64,000 nucleotides of DNA from Hyaloperonospora brassicae (GCA_947650285.1 CANTFL010001427.1:112422-176421); one strand, 5' to 3'. Positions 1-9,743 are shown, counted from the stretch's first letter. Made by a program: numbers and translations. The notes: generated by a model not told the origin, from the letters alone.

Positions 1-640
1 TGCCTGTAATTTTATACAGCCGCCGGGAGCTTGCTCCACAGTGTAGTGATCAACTACACTGTGATCTTGTGCAGTCGTGCTAACGACCGTACCGCAAGTG
101 AGACCATCGCACTCACTCGCAGTACATCCACACGCTTGTGGACGCTCCAAGACGTTCATCAGATAGCTATATGATGAAAAAGTGGCAGGTGTCTTCACGG
201 ATCGATGCTGCCAGCTGACCCTTGGCTCGTATTTTCTGAGCCAAGGTAATCCCAGGATGACATCAAATTTGTCATCCAGATCTAGTACGATGAAGTCATC
301 ATCGTACTGTTCGCCCTCCAACGTGTAGTGGATTCCGACTACACGTTTCTCAACGGTAATCGATGCGCCTGTTGCAAGGCGCACCGTCATCCTTGTGAGG
401 GGAATGTCGCGCTCAACGAACTTGAGCCTACGACCCTCTAGTGACTGGCGACGAACAAAGTTGTTCGACGCCCCACAGTCTACTAGGGCACGAAGCGACA
501 AGTCATTTGTCGCTTCCAACTTCAAGGTGATGAGCGAAACGTCATCACCAGGTGCAGAGACACACAATGATTGTGTATCTGGAGCAACTTTCGTCAAGCG
601 ATTTGCAGATTCTCTTGAAGTTTCTGGATCAGTAGGGCGC
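1..640 (-). pseudogene. Family A protease region (A0, partial)
   Basis: The reverse strand matches the aspartic protease segment of A1 (14565-15095), including the region around the DCGAS active-site motif and the following beta-strand-rich part. The reading is interrupted. In the intact family this domain cleaves the Gag-Pol polyprotein. The left side is cut by the window edge. Confidence 0.7.
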
Positions 641-647
641 TCCGCCC

Positions 648-1851
648 CTACTGACCCCGACCATTTTTTGATGGTCCGTCTCGCTGTTGCGGCTTCGCAA
701 TAGCGTTGGACGTACGTCCATTGCCCTTTCTGGCGAATGGACTTCCATTTCGCTCAGTACTGTTTGGTACTGGGCGTGGAGCACTACACTCATAAGCGTA
801 GTGTTCTAACTTCTGACAGCGATTTCTCTCTCCACACAACAGATGCCCATTGGTTCGGGACCTCCAATCTCTTGTCGTTTCGGTGGAAGATAAGAGATCA
901 AGCTAGCAGGAGCCTGTCCCAGGCTTAAGTCTTCCTGTTCCGCGGATGATATCTCTTCTTCAAGCGTATCCAACTCCAAACGAAACAGGTAGATTTTACG
1001 CGCCCATCAGCGAGCCCTTGCATGAACACAGTAATCAACGTGTGTTCATGTAAAGGGCTAGAAGTTTTACTACTCGCGAGGAGTCGTATATGATGAGCAT
1101 AAGCGTGCACATCACGCTTACCTTGTTTGAGTTTCAGGATCTCTGATCGAGCCCTGAACTCAGCCCTTGGCGGCTGAAACGTTCGTTTGAGCCGGGGCTT
1201 GAATGATTCAAGCGACTCATAAGCTATGGGTCGCTCATTTCGAGCCCTGAACTCAGCCCTTGACGGCTGAAACGTTCGTTTGAGCCGGGGCTTGAATGAT
1301 TCAAGCGACTCATAAGCTATGGGTCGCTCATTTCGAGCCCCAAGACCCGAGTCTTGGCACGTCCCGCTGATCGGGGTTGAGCAAATGTGATTTTTACTTG
1401 CTCATGGTCGATACGGCGTGCCCGTATGGCTCTGTCTTGTGTGACGAACCATAGTAACAGGGAGTCTATCTCGACTCCTCTGTACTTGGAGATGTCAACT
1501 TTCATGACTTCGGGACGACACATACGCGTCGTCCCGCCCACATCAGCATTGAATTGCTGCTGTCTCAACAGCTCTGTCTGTTGAGCACCGAGTTCTCTCA
1601 ACTGCTTGGCCTGTTGAGAGCCTTGCTGGTGAAGCAAGGCTACCTTTTTCTTTCGGCGACAAGCTCATTTTGTTCAAACTTGGCTATAGCGACATGTTGT
1701 TGGTCCCTGTCAAGGGACTCCAACATGGCGCTTGCGGCGTTTTCGCCGACGGTAGAACTCATTCGTTCTACCGCACCCCATTCGATGTCACTCAAATGGT
1801 TAAATCCTTCGCGCGACGCGTAAAGCTCTCCTCTTCATCCAACATGTTCAT
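648..1851 (-). pseudogene. Family A gag (A0, disrupted)
   Basis: This matches the 384-aa Gag of A1. The ATG equivalent lies at 1849-1851 on the reverse strand, the coiled N-terminal region at 1317-1637, and the C-terminal nucleocapsid part at 648-839. The zinc knuckle there still reads C-x2-C-x4-H-x4-C in outline, but its Gly is replaced (CQKLEHYAYEC). Frameshifts separate the pieces. A 93-bp in-phase tandem duplication lies inside it at 1148-1333. Confidence 0.78.
1148..1333. repeat. 93-bp tandem duplication inside A0 gag
   Basis: Two consecutive 93-bp units (1148-1240 and 1241-1333) differ at about one base (ggcgg versus gacgg), and a third unit begins at 1334. The length equals 31 codons, so the duplication keeps frame. 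A1 has a single copy of this segment. Confidence 0.9.
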
Positions 1852-1901
1852 ATCGGATGAGGTGGTTGTAGTCGCTAGACGGACTACAAAGTGCTAACAG
1901 G

Positions 1902-2339
1902 TGTATCGGGGCACGCCTAGTGTCAATTCGGCACAAGGTTGTGTGCACCCGACGTCCCGTACACGTGGCGAGGAAGCGCAGCGAAGTAGGCAAAACTCTA
2001 AAGCTCTGTCTAAGGGCAAAATTGGAACTGTATTGAATATCGTTAAGCTTCTTACTAAATCATCTTTCGTCTTAATCTAACCATTTGAACTACCATCTCC
2101 TATGTGGGTCTCTTGCTCACCACCCATTGCGCGCGTCCAGCAGCGATTGTTGGTTAATTTGGTTGATGTAGATGTTATATCAACCAAGAAGTGGAGCATC
2201 CACGAATATTACCTTTGGGGGTAATATTCCGACAGCATGACCTCTTCTCGAGTGATGTTGATAGAATATTATCAAAATATATGATGCTCAAAAATGGATA
2301 CTTTCTGTCAATTTTATGTAACGGGCTCCAACCGTTATA
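1902..2339 (-). repeat. Family A LTR (5' LTR of A0)
   Basis: In reverse orientation it begins TGTATCGGGG and ends near CCGTTATA, decayed versions of the family termini TGTAACGGGG and CCCCGTTACA. It contains the conserved LTR core around 2130-2175 (hyphenated ACCACCCATT-GCGCGCGTC-CAGCAGCGAT), also seen at about 9910, 12390, 13090, 20690, 22130 and 29430. Confidence 0.8.
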
Positions 2340-3973
2340 TCATGCGTAGTTTCACTCGTGTACGCGCTCGGTGCCGCCTACGAGAATAGGTCCGAATGCA
2401 GATCACATGTTTTGGTAAACTTTCGAGAAGCTGGACGCACAGCTAATAACTATCAGGATCCTGTACTTCACGACGAGAAGCCTACGTTCGATCTAGGGCG
2501 GACCAAGAATAAGATTAGATCGATACCATCGATACAACTTGTCATTACAATATATCTCGCCGACTTATGGCGTGCCTTCGGCTTTCAAAGCTGGCCATCT
2601 CGCAGCTGTTCTCAGCGTAAATTGCCCGCAAAGAAGCCTGCATATAAAGCGACTTTAGGAGAGCTCACGACACATTTAACGTCCAAAGTTGTTGAAACAT
2701 GAATCCATGATTCTTGTATACCTCTTGTCATTGTAATTTTTATAATTGTACAATTAATTTAGAATGGATGAGAATTTTTAGCAGTCACTGACAAAAAGCT
2801 CGGTCCGTTCGTGCGTCCACTGCTTTGACAAAGGTGACGCCCATGCGAATATGCTTCTGTAGGTCTACAGAGACGCCACTAAGTAGTATAATCGTTGACG
2901 ATAGTTCGGCACTAGACACATTGTAAGTTCTGAGTTCAGCCATCATTGGTAGTTAAGGTCTTAAACGGCACTACAACAATTGATCAGACGATCTCGGGTC
3001 GTGTGATCTTTCTCTGATCGTTTGCATCCTCTTCCGTTGCCTCAGTCGACGCTGGGTTGTACGATCTGATTGATTTAAGAGCAATTTGAAGCGCAGTAAA
3101 ACTTTACAATCAGCCAAACGTGTCCCACAGATGAAAAAAACACGTTTTTTGTCTTTACAGAGTCACGACGGATGCTTTCGATACATGGCCTAAGCCTCAA
3201 ACGTGAGCTGTTAAACATTTTCGTACGTGACGTGTTTACATTCGGGAATTCGTCTCGTTACGCTTCGGCTTCATATCGGCTAAATCAGCTGCTGGATTGA
3301 CTTGTGCATGCGACTTTGTCAGTGCACTCGAGTCATGTACTTCTATTCATCGAGAAAGTAGTGGCTGGTGTTGGCAAGGCGACTGAGAGCGGCGAAAGAC
3401 GGCTGAGAACATGTCCGAGATCGAGAAGGCATGGACGAAGATAAATAAGATCGGAAAGGAAGTGATAGCCGCAATGTCGGAGGCGGGCGAACGAAAGAAT
3501 GCGGTCATGTAGTTGGTACAATGCAGCTGGCGAAAGTGTTGTAAGTAAAGCGAGGAGACGTATGGTAGACGATGGCTTTTACCCGTTATACAAAGGCAGT
3601 GTGGAATGCATAAGTCAGTGGTAGCAATGCACTCTGCAACATCTGCTGCGCTATGTCCGCACAGAGCGAACTGCAGTGCGAGAGCGGCCACTGCACTTGA
3701 TGACGTCGTCCATTCAATTCACGTTTTGCCATCATAAGCTACGAGCAAACCCGTAGACAGCTGTGCGGCGCCCCAACAACAAACAGCTCCGACCTGCCCA
3801 TATCCGATCACGAGTTCAACCACACAGCTACCAGTCTGCCAGTCCACTGCACTGCACTGCAACAACTCCGCCTCCACACGTCCACAACGGCGTTTGTCAT
3901 TCATTCATTACGAGACAAGTGCCACGAGGCGTTCTAACACAATCAGCACGCAGTCAGTCCTGCCTCACACGCA
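2340..3973. other. Intergenic, no recognisable gene
   Basis: No domain is recognised here. The only long reading frame (2358-2702, +) has no recognisable motif. A 33-codon ORF at 3411-3512 (+) encodes a charged helix-like peptide (MSEIEKAWTKINKIGKEV...). It has an ATG and an upstream in-frame stop, but nothing else supports it as a gene. The last part is probably the 3' flank of the START gene. Confidence 0.5.
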
Positions 3974-5167
3974 CTACCCGCAGCTACTCGCGTAGCCCGA
4001 CACGGTGCTCGCTTCCGAGCCGTGAGTGTACAACTGCTTGGCCGCTAGTCCGCCCGTAGTGATACCAATCTGAGCCCGCGCAGCATCCGCTGCCGGTGCG
4101 CGGATCGCGTCGTTCAGACACACGGCACAGAACGTGACTTTCCGCTGCGCCAGCAGCAGGTCGGGCGTCACGAAGCTCAGCTTGCGCTGGATCTTGCAGC
4201 TGTGGCACACGTAGCCAAAGCAGAGTTTGCACGTGGCGTCCGACTTGCCAAAGTCCCCGAGCCGGCGGTTCGTAATGGCCGCGTTGCACGTCACGCACAC
4301 GAGCTCTCGATTCGGCGTCCCGAGCTCCTTCGCCTCGGCGTAGCGCTTCTCGAGGATCGCCTGGAGCTTTTTCATCTGCCCGCAGTGCGCGTACTTGAGC
4401 GTCGCGAGGAACGTCGTGGCCATCGTGGGGACCACGAGCAGGCGGATCATGTCGCCGCCCGGGTCCATGAGCCCCGTGACAAAGATCTCGCTCACGTGGG
4501 GCCGCACTTGGCGGAAGAACGCGCAGACCGACAGGTGCGCGCGCACGCGGCCCGGGAGGTCGTGCGTCTCGGCAAAGTCCACCGAGTGCATAATGTGGTA
4601 CCCCACGGTCTCCCCACTGGACAGGTGCACGACGTTCGTGGCCTCGACGTAAACGTAGTCGCGATTGCGCACGAGGCCCGTGGCCTGCAGCGGAATGTCC
4701 ATCTCCATCCACTTGACCACGAGCGAGTGGAACGGCTGCGCGGCAGTGGGCTCCACGAGGTTGGCCAGCACGGCCGCCCCGCTCACGTCCTCGACGTACG
4801 ACGCCTTGAGGCGCATGACCTCGAGCGTCGGGTTCACGACGCCGAACATCATGTCCTCCATCTCGCCCACGGTCGTGCCCACGCACAGCAGCGACGGCAG
4901 CTCCGACGACGCGCCCGAGCGCTTTGGCAGCAGCGCCGGACGCTTCGACGCCGACGCTTTTTCCTGGTACACGCGCGTCTGGTCGCGGCTTTTCACGAGT
5001 TTCCACTGACTCGGGTCGACGCGGCTCTGGTCTGCCGTGATAAAGTCCTCGTAGCGCGAGAGGTTCGAGTCGAGGATGAGGCTCGAGAGCTCGTGCAGGT
5101 GGCTGACGTCGGACGGCGAGAGCACGAGCTCGGCGAACGGATTGACGGTGAAGCGGCCCTTGACCAT
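3974..5167 (-). CDS. START-like lipid-binding protein with degenerate FYVE-type zinc finger
   Basis: This is a 397-aa single-exon protein. I start at the ATG at 5167, because the longer reading begins with GTG, an unlikely eukaryotic start. Residues of roughly 45-260 read as a START/Bet v1-like lipid-binding fold (hydrophobic pocket strands, motif RNRDYVYVE near 167-175). A C-terminal finger has four Cys pairs at about 291/294, 313/316, 321/324 and 347/350, spaced as in FYVE domains, but the basic RRHHC signature is replaced by CKLCFGYVCHSC. START-FYVE fusions form a large family in oomycetes. A role in lipid transfer or endomembrane targeting is inferred from the family. Loss of the basic patch argues against classical PI3P binding. 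The long ORFs in other frames here are GC-rich shadows. Confidence 0.85.
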   Translation of the reverse strand: MVKGRFTVNPFAELVLSPSDVSHLHELSSLILDSNLSRYEDFITADQSRVDPSQWKLVKSRDQTRVYQEKASASKRPALLPKRSGASSELPSLLCVGTTVGEMEDMMFGVVNPTLEVMRLKASYVEDVSGAAVLANLVEPTAAQPFHSLVVKWMEMDIPLQATGLVRNRDYVYVEATNVVHLSSGETVGYHIMHSVDFAETHDLPGRVRAHLSVCAFFRQVRPHVSEIFVTGLMDPGGDMIRLLVVPTMATTFLATLKYAHCGQMKKLQAILEKRYAEAKELGTPNRELVCVTCNAAITNRRLGDFGKSDATCKLCFGYVCHSCKIQRKLSFVTPDLLLAQRKVTFCAVCLNDAIRAPAADAARAQIGITTGGLAAKQLYTHGSEASTVSGYASSCG

Positions 5168-5212
5168 TGCGGGGGACGTCACTTAATCGTCAGTTGATCG
5201 GTTGGGCAGGTG

Positions 5213-5214
<2 letters not shown>

Positions 5215-5253
<39 letters not shown>

Positions 5254-5285
5254 AGTCTGTCTGTCTGTCTGTCAGTCTGTCTGTT
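5215..5285. repeat. (CTGT)n tetranucleotide microsatellite
   Basis: About 70 bp of CTGT/GTCT units with two CAGT interruptions, about 50 bp upstream of the START gene start codon. Confidence 0.95.
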
Positions 5286-5320
5286 GGTTGAGGCCGAGCA
5301 AAAGCCGCAATGACTCGAGC

Positions 5321-5354
5321 GCCTCTGTGTGTGTGTGTGTCTCTCTCTCTCTGG
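5321..5354. repeat. (GT)n-(CT)n compound microsatellite
   Basis: A GT run passes directly into a CT run. The same compound structure recurs, in the opposite order, at 5920-5964. Confidence 0.9.
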
Positions 5355-5916
5355 CAGAGTTTGAGGATGAGGTGCAGGGCGCAGGTGGTGAGGTGTGGTG
5401 GCCGACCGCTTGGCAAACTGACTGGAGGCAGTTGTCCTGATCGATCGCCACCCGCTGTCGGTGCTCAGAACACGGCGTCGACTCTGCTTTCCACAGCATC
5501 CGATAAGACCAACGGCAAAGAGGCCAATCGGCCGCAAAGCTGTGTGTATTTCCGTCCCGAACGGGAGCGGTCCGACGCGAAGCGGACGGCAGTTCACGGA
5601 CAGCACGAAATCCCGACGCGCGAGTTCGACGCCGCATAGCCGGACACAAGTGGAGCCGCCGCAACCGATTGAGTTGCCGCCTGCGCAACACTTTTCTTCC
5701 AACGTGATGCTCACGCGCATGTTCGGCCATACCAACTGGTTCGAGAGTCCCTCGTAGCGAGAAACGAACTCGTTGGCTGACAGGCGCTGGCTCTCGTTCC
5801 GCTGCAATGTGCCTCACGTATCGTTTCGATCGCATCACGTCGGCCGCAACAGCTGTCCACTTTTTGTTTACGCGCTGGTCGGCAGTTGCGTCGTATATCG
5901 ATGCGCCGTTCGATGA

Positions 5917-5919
<3 letters not shown>

Positions 5920-5964
<45 letters not shown>
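5920..5964. repeat. (CT)n-(GT)n compound microsatellite
   Basis: A CT-rich run followed by a GT run. It creates Leu/Ser- or Arg/Glu-rich spurious reading frames that I do not annotate. Confidence 0.9.
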
Positions 5965-6228
5965 AACCGATTGCCGAACACATGTGCTTCAGTAAGTAAA
6001 GGACTCGTCACGTGCACTTCTTTCTCTGTACGACTTTCGGTCGGTCGCTTCAGTCGGCCTCAGATGGTCATGGACTTCAAATCGACTGACGCGCATCTTC
6101 GCATCTCTACCAATGGCGTAACAATTGCAAGTCGTTTACTTTACACGACGCTCTCTAGTGCTCCTCACCCGTCGACTTGTCAACTCATTACATAGCAGGC
6201 GCTGCTGGCTGCATCCAGACAAGAGCCA

Positions 6229-7865
6229 CTACGACCTCTCGACCGCGTGCTTCGTCAGCGGCAGCAGAAACATCTCCAGGCTCAGGCCGAGAGAGTAGAC
6301 GACGGACGTGATGATAAAGCAGACGCGGTAGCCGTACGCGTCAATGAGGTACCCCCCGAGCACGGCGCTGCCCGACCAGGAAAAGACCGACAGTCCTTCG
6401 AGCGCGTTCCAGCGGGCACGAATGTTCTTGGGCACGTAGTCCATCAATATCGACCGTCGCAGCGGTTGCGAGCAGCGCATCATCCCGCCGCGCATCAGGA
6501 ACAGCGCAATCTGTAGCGCCGCCGATTGGGCGAACGCCATAGCAAACAGACACGCGACCGAGAGCGTCCGTGTGATTGCAATGAGCGGCATGCGGCCGCA
6601 CGATCTCGACAGCCGCTGGGCCGCAAACGACAGGATCATGACCACGAGCGGCTGCGTCATGAACAGCACGCACATGTGAATGGGCGTGAGTCCGTACTCC
6701 TCCTTGAAAAACAAGGGGAAAAAGTTGATTGTCATCCCGGCTCCATTGCTGATGATAAAGTCCGACACGAAGATGAGGTACGGCACGTGTTGCGTGCGGA
6801 AGCAGAGGAATGTGGTCTCCCAATTGGCCATGTAGCCCTCGTCGTCGTCGTCGTTGTCGATCCCGTGCTGCAGCCGCTCCTTGTCCATCGCGTGACCCGT
6901 CTTGTCCTCGAGTACCGACAGCAGCACCGTCTTCTCCGACACTGTCATAGTCGGCGTCGGCTGCTGCTCGACCGCCAGCTCGTCTTCGTCCGGGTAGTCG
7001 TAGACCATATCAATCTCATTGCCATTGCCCACGAGTTTGGGCGTGCGGAGAGGCGACGGCGGCACCGCGTTCAACTGCATTGGCTGCTCGTCCAGCGGCG
7101 GCTGCTGCCCTGTCTGCATGTAGTCCCTCGCGCGGTCGTCGTCAAAGTAGAACAGGACCAGCGCCCCCACGGCCGCTAAGACCGCGCCGAGCTCCAGCAC
7201 GGGCTTCAGCTCGGGCAGCTGCCACTCGTCGCCGTAGACGGAGAAGAGCCCAATGCTCAGCACGGGCCCGAGCATCTGCGCCAAGTTGCTCGTGTTGTAC
7301 TTGATCATGAACGGATAACTGCGTCGGCCGGGGGCGATCGAGTCGGCGAACAGCGCTTCGAGCGCCGGACTTTGGAGCGCGGCAAAGAGTCCCCAGAGCC
7401 CAAACGCCACGTAGAGACCATCGAGGGACGTGCGGTTGACGGCGACGAACGTCGTAGCGGCTGCCACGAGTCCGAGAGCGCCCGAGAGCTTTAGCACTGC
7501 GTCCCGGCGGCTGTGGTCGGCGCAGTAGCCGCCGGGGAACGAGAACACGAGCTGCGAGATACCCTGAAGGCCTTTTACAAGGCCTACGGCTTTAGTGGAG
7601 CGCGTGAGCACAAAGACGTAACCTGCAAGGACCTGCTGGAACAAGATACTGCACGACATGGCTACATGAGACAACACTGATGGCTACAGGCAACTTAAGG
7701 GTGGAATGTTGATAACAATGGCTACACGGCGTGGACAGCGATTAAGTACGCACGCACGACTTGATAAAGTATACGACCGTACCTGCGGGCCGACCAGAAA
7801 AACAGCGTGAACACGTACGCGAGCCGCACGTTGTGCGTCGTGCCTTTCCACGCTGACGATCTCAT
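6229..7865 (-). CDS. Major facilitator superfamily transporter (two exons)
   Basis: The 500-aa model joins exon 1 (7865-7783) to exon 2 (7648-6229). The 134-nt intron (7782-7649) has GTACGG at the donor and a GTGCAG acceptor. The junction codon gives SAR-SILFQQ and restores the usual first membrane helix, which exon 2 alone would lack. The ATG at 7865 is the first in-frame ATG; the frame extends upstream only through a GTG. About 12 hydrophobic segments are visible, with an MFS loop 2-3 motif (GGYCADHSRRD). An acidic cytoplasmic loop lies between helices 6 and 7 (roughly residues 200-305, with a run of Asp). The substrate cannot be read from sequence. It is probably a plasma- or endomembrane exporter, and is divergent with the esterase gene. 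Confidence 0.82.
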
Positions 7866-8217
7866 TGCGCGGCGGAGAGGGCGTGGCAGGAGACGCGATG
7901 GACGCGCAGGTTGGAGAGTGATGACGTGGGCCACAGCACAAGTGACGGCGGCGGCTGCGGCGGCTGCGTCTCATGCGACAGGTGGCATCGGGTCGATGGG
8001 CTCAGCCAATAAGCTATTTATGTAAAACGATTTGTTCGTGTGGTACACGCGAGATTACGCCGATGTAATCAACGATTGAAACACCCTCACGGTTGTTCAA
8101 AACCGAACTTTTGCTTCTTCGATCGTCTGTTTTATTCGCTGCTTCGGTGGATCGATCGATTGATTGATCGATTGAGTGCCCAACTGACTGACTCATTGAG
8201 TGATCGAGCCATTCCTC
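7866..8217. promoter_or_regulatory. Divergent promoter interval between MFS and esterase genes
   Basis: About 350 bp separate two start codons that face away from each other. A GATC/GATT-rich short repeat lies at about 8146-8175, near the esterase side. No core promoter motif could be assigned with confidence. Part of 7866-7974 may be the 5' UTR of the MFS gene. Confidence 0.45.
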
Positions 8218-9054
8218 ATGGGGCTCACGCAATCGAGCGAGCGCCGCCCTGTCTTCTACTTCATTGGCGACTCCATCACGCAGTTCGGCAGTGATCCCGA
8301 CAGGAGCGGGTTCGTCACGCTCTTGCAGAACCACCACGTCCGTGCCGTCGACTGCGTCAATCGTGGACTCTCGGGATACAACACCAAGTATGTGTTTTTC
8401 GTCGTCACCCGAGTTTTTGTTTTGATCACGTTGTTTCGACCGAGGTCACATGTACTGATTTTAGTAATCTTTTTGTTGTTTTTTGTTCCTGCTAGATGGG
8501 TGCTAAAGCACGCTATGCCCATTTACGCCAACGAGCTGCAGAACGAGTACTCGGCGTCCTTTGTGACGGTCTTTCTCGGGGCCAACGACGCAGTGCTCGA
8601 GCACGGACCCGGCGCCGCTCAGTACGTGTCGCTCGAGGACTATCGGGCGAATCTGCACAAGATCGTGCAAACGGTGCGGCCGCTACTGGCTCCTCGTGGC
8701 CAAGTGCTGCTCATCACGCCGCCCTGTGTCATTGACTCGGCGCGTCAGAAGGACCGCAGCAATGCGTCGGCCGCCAAGTACGCCAAAGCGTGCGTCGAAG
8801 TGGCTGCGTCTGAGAACGTTCACGTGCTTGACTTGCACACGTACTTCAACACGACGTATCCGGACGAGTGTGTTCGCAAGACGTACTTTGTGGACGGACT
8901 GCATTTCTCGGACAAGGGCAACCAGGAAGTGGGCAAGTTGCTCGGCGTGGCCATCAACGGCATGTTTGGGAAAGACGAGCTTGCGCAGTTCGACAAGTGG
9001 CAGTTGCCCGACTGGAAGGATTTAGTCCAGTGCGCCGAAGCAGAGTCGCAGTAA
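8218..9054 (+). CDS. SGNH/GDSL esterase, isoamyl acetate-hydrolysing type
   Basis: The 242-aa protein comes from exons 8218-8387 and 8496-9054. The 108-nt intron (8388-8495) starts GTATGT and ends GCTAG. It is a multiple of three and has no stop, so an unspliced reading stays open. The ATG at 8218 is preferred because the longer frame begins with GTG. SGNH blocks are all present: GDS at 17-19 (nucleophile Ser19), Gly50 in NRGLSG, GAND at 85-88 (Asn87), and Asp190/His193 in VDGLHF. Length and blocks match IAH1-type ester hydrolases that cleave short-chain acetate esters. No signal peptide is seen, so it is probably cytosolic. Exact substrate preference is inferred from the family only. Confidence 0.9.
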   Translation: MGLTQSSERRPVFYFIGDSITQFGSDPDRSGFVTLLQNHHVRAVDCVNRGLSGYNTKYVFFVVTRVFVLITLFRPRSHVLILVIFLLFFVPARWVLKHAMPIYANELQNEYSASFVTVFLGANDAVLEHGPGAAQYVSLEDYRANLHKIVQTVRPLLAPRGQVLLITPPCVIDSARQKDRSNASAAKYAKACVEVAASENVHVLDLHTYFNTTYPDECVRKTYFVDGLHFSDKGNQEVGKLLGVAINGMFGKDELAQFDKWQLPDWKDLVQCAEAESQ

Positions 9055-9422
9055 ATGAAGCGGCGTCTCGGTGTCTCACGTCATTGTAGCTGTTTGCTAT
9101 CTACGAGTTTAAAACAACTGCTGGATGTGTCGCTCAATCGTGAACGCTCTGTTCGTGCGTATACCCCTTTTTTCAACGCGTAACAGCTGCCATCTTTTTT
9201 CACTATTAGGACATTTGGAACGACCTAAACAGCAAATGTGTTTGGTGAATTGATAGAGGTCAAATGTCACACGTAGCGATTGGCTTCTTGCGTCTCATGT
9301 GGAGGGACTGTCGAAAGCGACTTTGTATGGTACGTCGTGTTGGGAACGATACAACGCATCTGTACTGTAGTAGACTGTTTGATTCCGTTTGAAGGACGGC
9401 AATCAATCGACACGCATGCGTG
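9055..9422. other. 3' flank of the esterase gene, nothing recognised
   Basis: AT-richer sequence with no ORF or repeat that I recognise. It ends at the target duplication of the SINE-like insertion. Confidence 0.5.
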
Positions 9423-9442
9423 CCCAACAATATGAATGTACG
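9423..9442 (+). repeat. Left target-site duplication of the SINE-like element
   Basis: This is identical over 20 bases to 9681-9700. The bases immediately outside on both sides differ, so the duplication is exactly 20 bp. Confidence 0.9.
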
Positions 9443-9680
9443 GCGGTTCTGACCGGGAGGTTACGGGTTCGAGTCCCAGCAGATGGACAGCTCCATCAAG
9501 GCTAGAATCGAATGCAAAGCCGCGCCACTGACTGGGCTCTCAAATGGGTCGCAGCCGGTAGACAATGTGAAGCGAGCGTGCAAAAGGTACGCCACGGAGT
9601 CGCAAATTCTGTAAGTTACTGATCGCAGGTATCTGGGAGTTAAGGATTGTAAGGGAAACTTCCTGGGTAGAATGAAACTA
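9443..9680 (+). mobile_element. tRNA-derived SINE-like insertion
   Basis: A 238-bp insert is flanked by a perfect 20-bp direct repeat (9423-9442 and 9681-9700; hyphenated CCCAACAATA-TGAATGTACG). Its first 40 bases resemble the 3' half of a tRNA, with a perfect Pol III B-box (GGTTCGAGTCC at 9466-9476) inside a T-arm-like stem. No A-box is present, so the copy is probably 5' truncated or divergent. There is no poly(A) tail; the 3' end reads GAATGAAACTA. Long target duplications point to LINE-type target-primed reverse transcription. Confidence 0.72.
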
Positions 9681-9700
9681 CCCAACAATATGAATGTACG
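9681..9700 (+). repeat. Right target-site duplication of the SINE-like element
   Basis: A perfect match to 9423-9442. Confidence 0.9.
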
Positions 9701-9743
9701 TTGCAAAATGTGCTCGGTATCACTAGGACCATGAGTGGCGCGT

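Larger units (their letters stand above)
1..2339 (-). mobile_element. Family A Ty3/gypsy retrotransposon, copy A0, 5' part
   Basis: This is the 5' portion of a minus-strand gypsy element: LTR (1902-2339), primer-binding region, gag and protease. It runs off the left window edge near the protease/RT boundary. It matches the full-length copy A1 (12925-20909) throughout but is more diverged. At 67-69 it keeps a sense codon (CAA on the minus strand) where A1 and A2 both carry TAA, so it preserves an older state at that site. The short inverted-repeat texture of family A is visible here too, for example at 37-63 (11-bp stem, 5-nt loop). Confidence 0.88.
5168..6228. other. Intergenic region upstream of the START gene
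   Basis: This holds microsatellites (listed separately) and probably the START gene promoter plus the 3' flank of the MFS gene. On the reverse strand, about 5805-5540 has coding-like composition (for example QRLSANEFVSRYEGLSNQL), but no in-frame ATG lies at its upstream end and the frame runs into microsatellite-encoded repeats. It may be a gene remnant or an exon I cannot place. Confidence 0.4.

Noticed and set aside
3347..3691. 114-codon minus-strand frame (and the overlapping 62-codon frame)
   Set aside because: No domain, unusual composition and no conserved motif; overlapping frames on both strands suggest chance.
3984..5197. Long reading frames in other frames of the START gene (340 codons at 3984-5006 on the minus strand, 331 codons at 4202-5197 on the plus strand)
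   Set aside because: They are Arg/His/Ala-rich shadows caused by high third-position GC; only the 397-aa frame has recognisable domains.
5190..5807. 205-codon minus-strand frame reaching into the CTGT microsatellite
   Set aside because: It begins with TTG rather than ATG, and its C-terminal half is QTDR repeats encoded by the microsatellite.
9443..9482. Possible tRNA gene
   Set aside because: Only a T-arm and B-box are present; there is no acceptor stem or A-box, and the exact 20-bp duplications show a retroposed insert instead.
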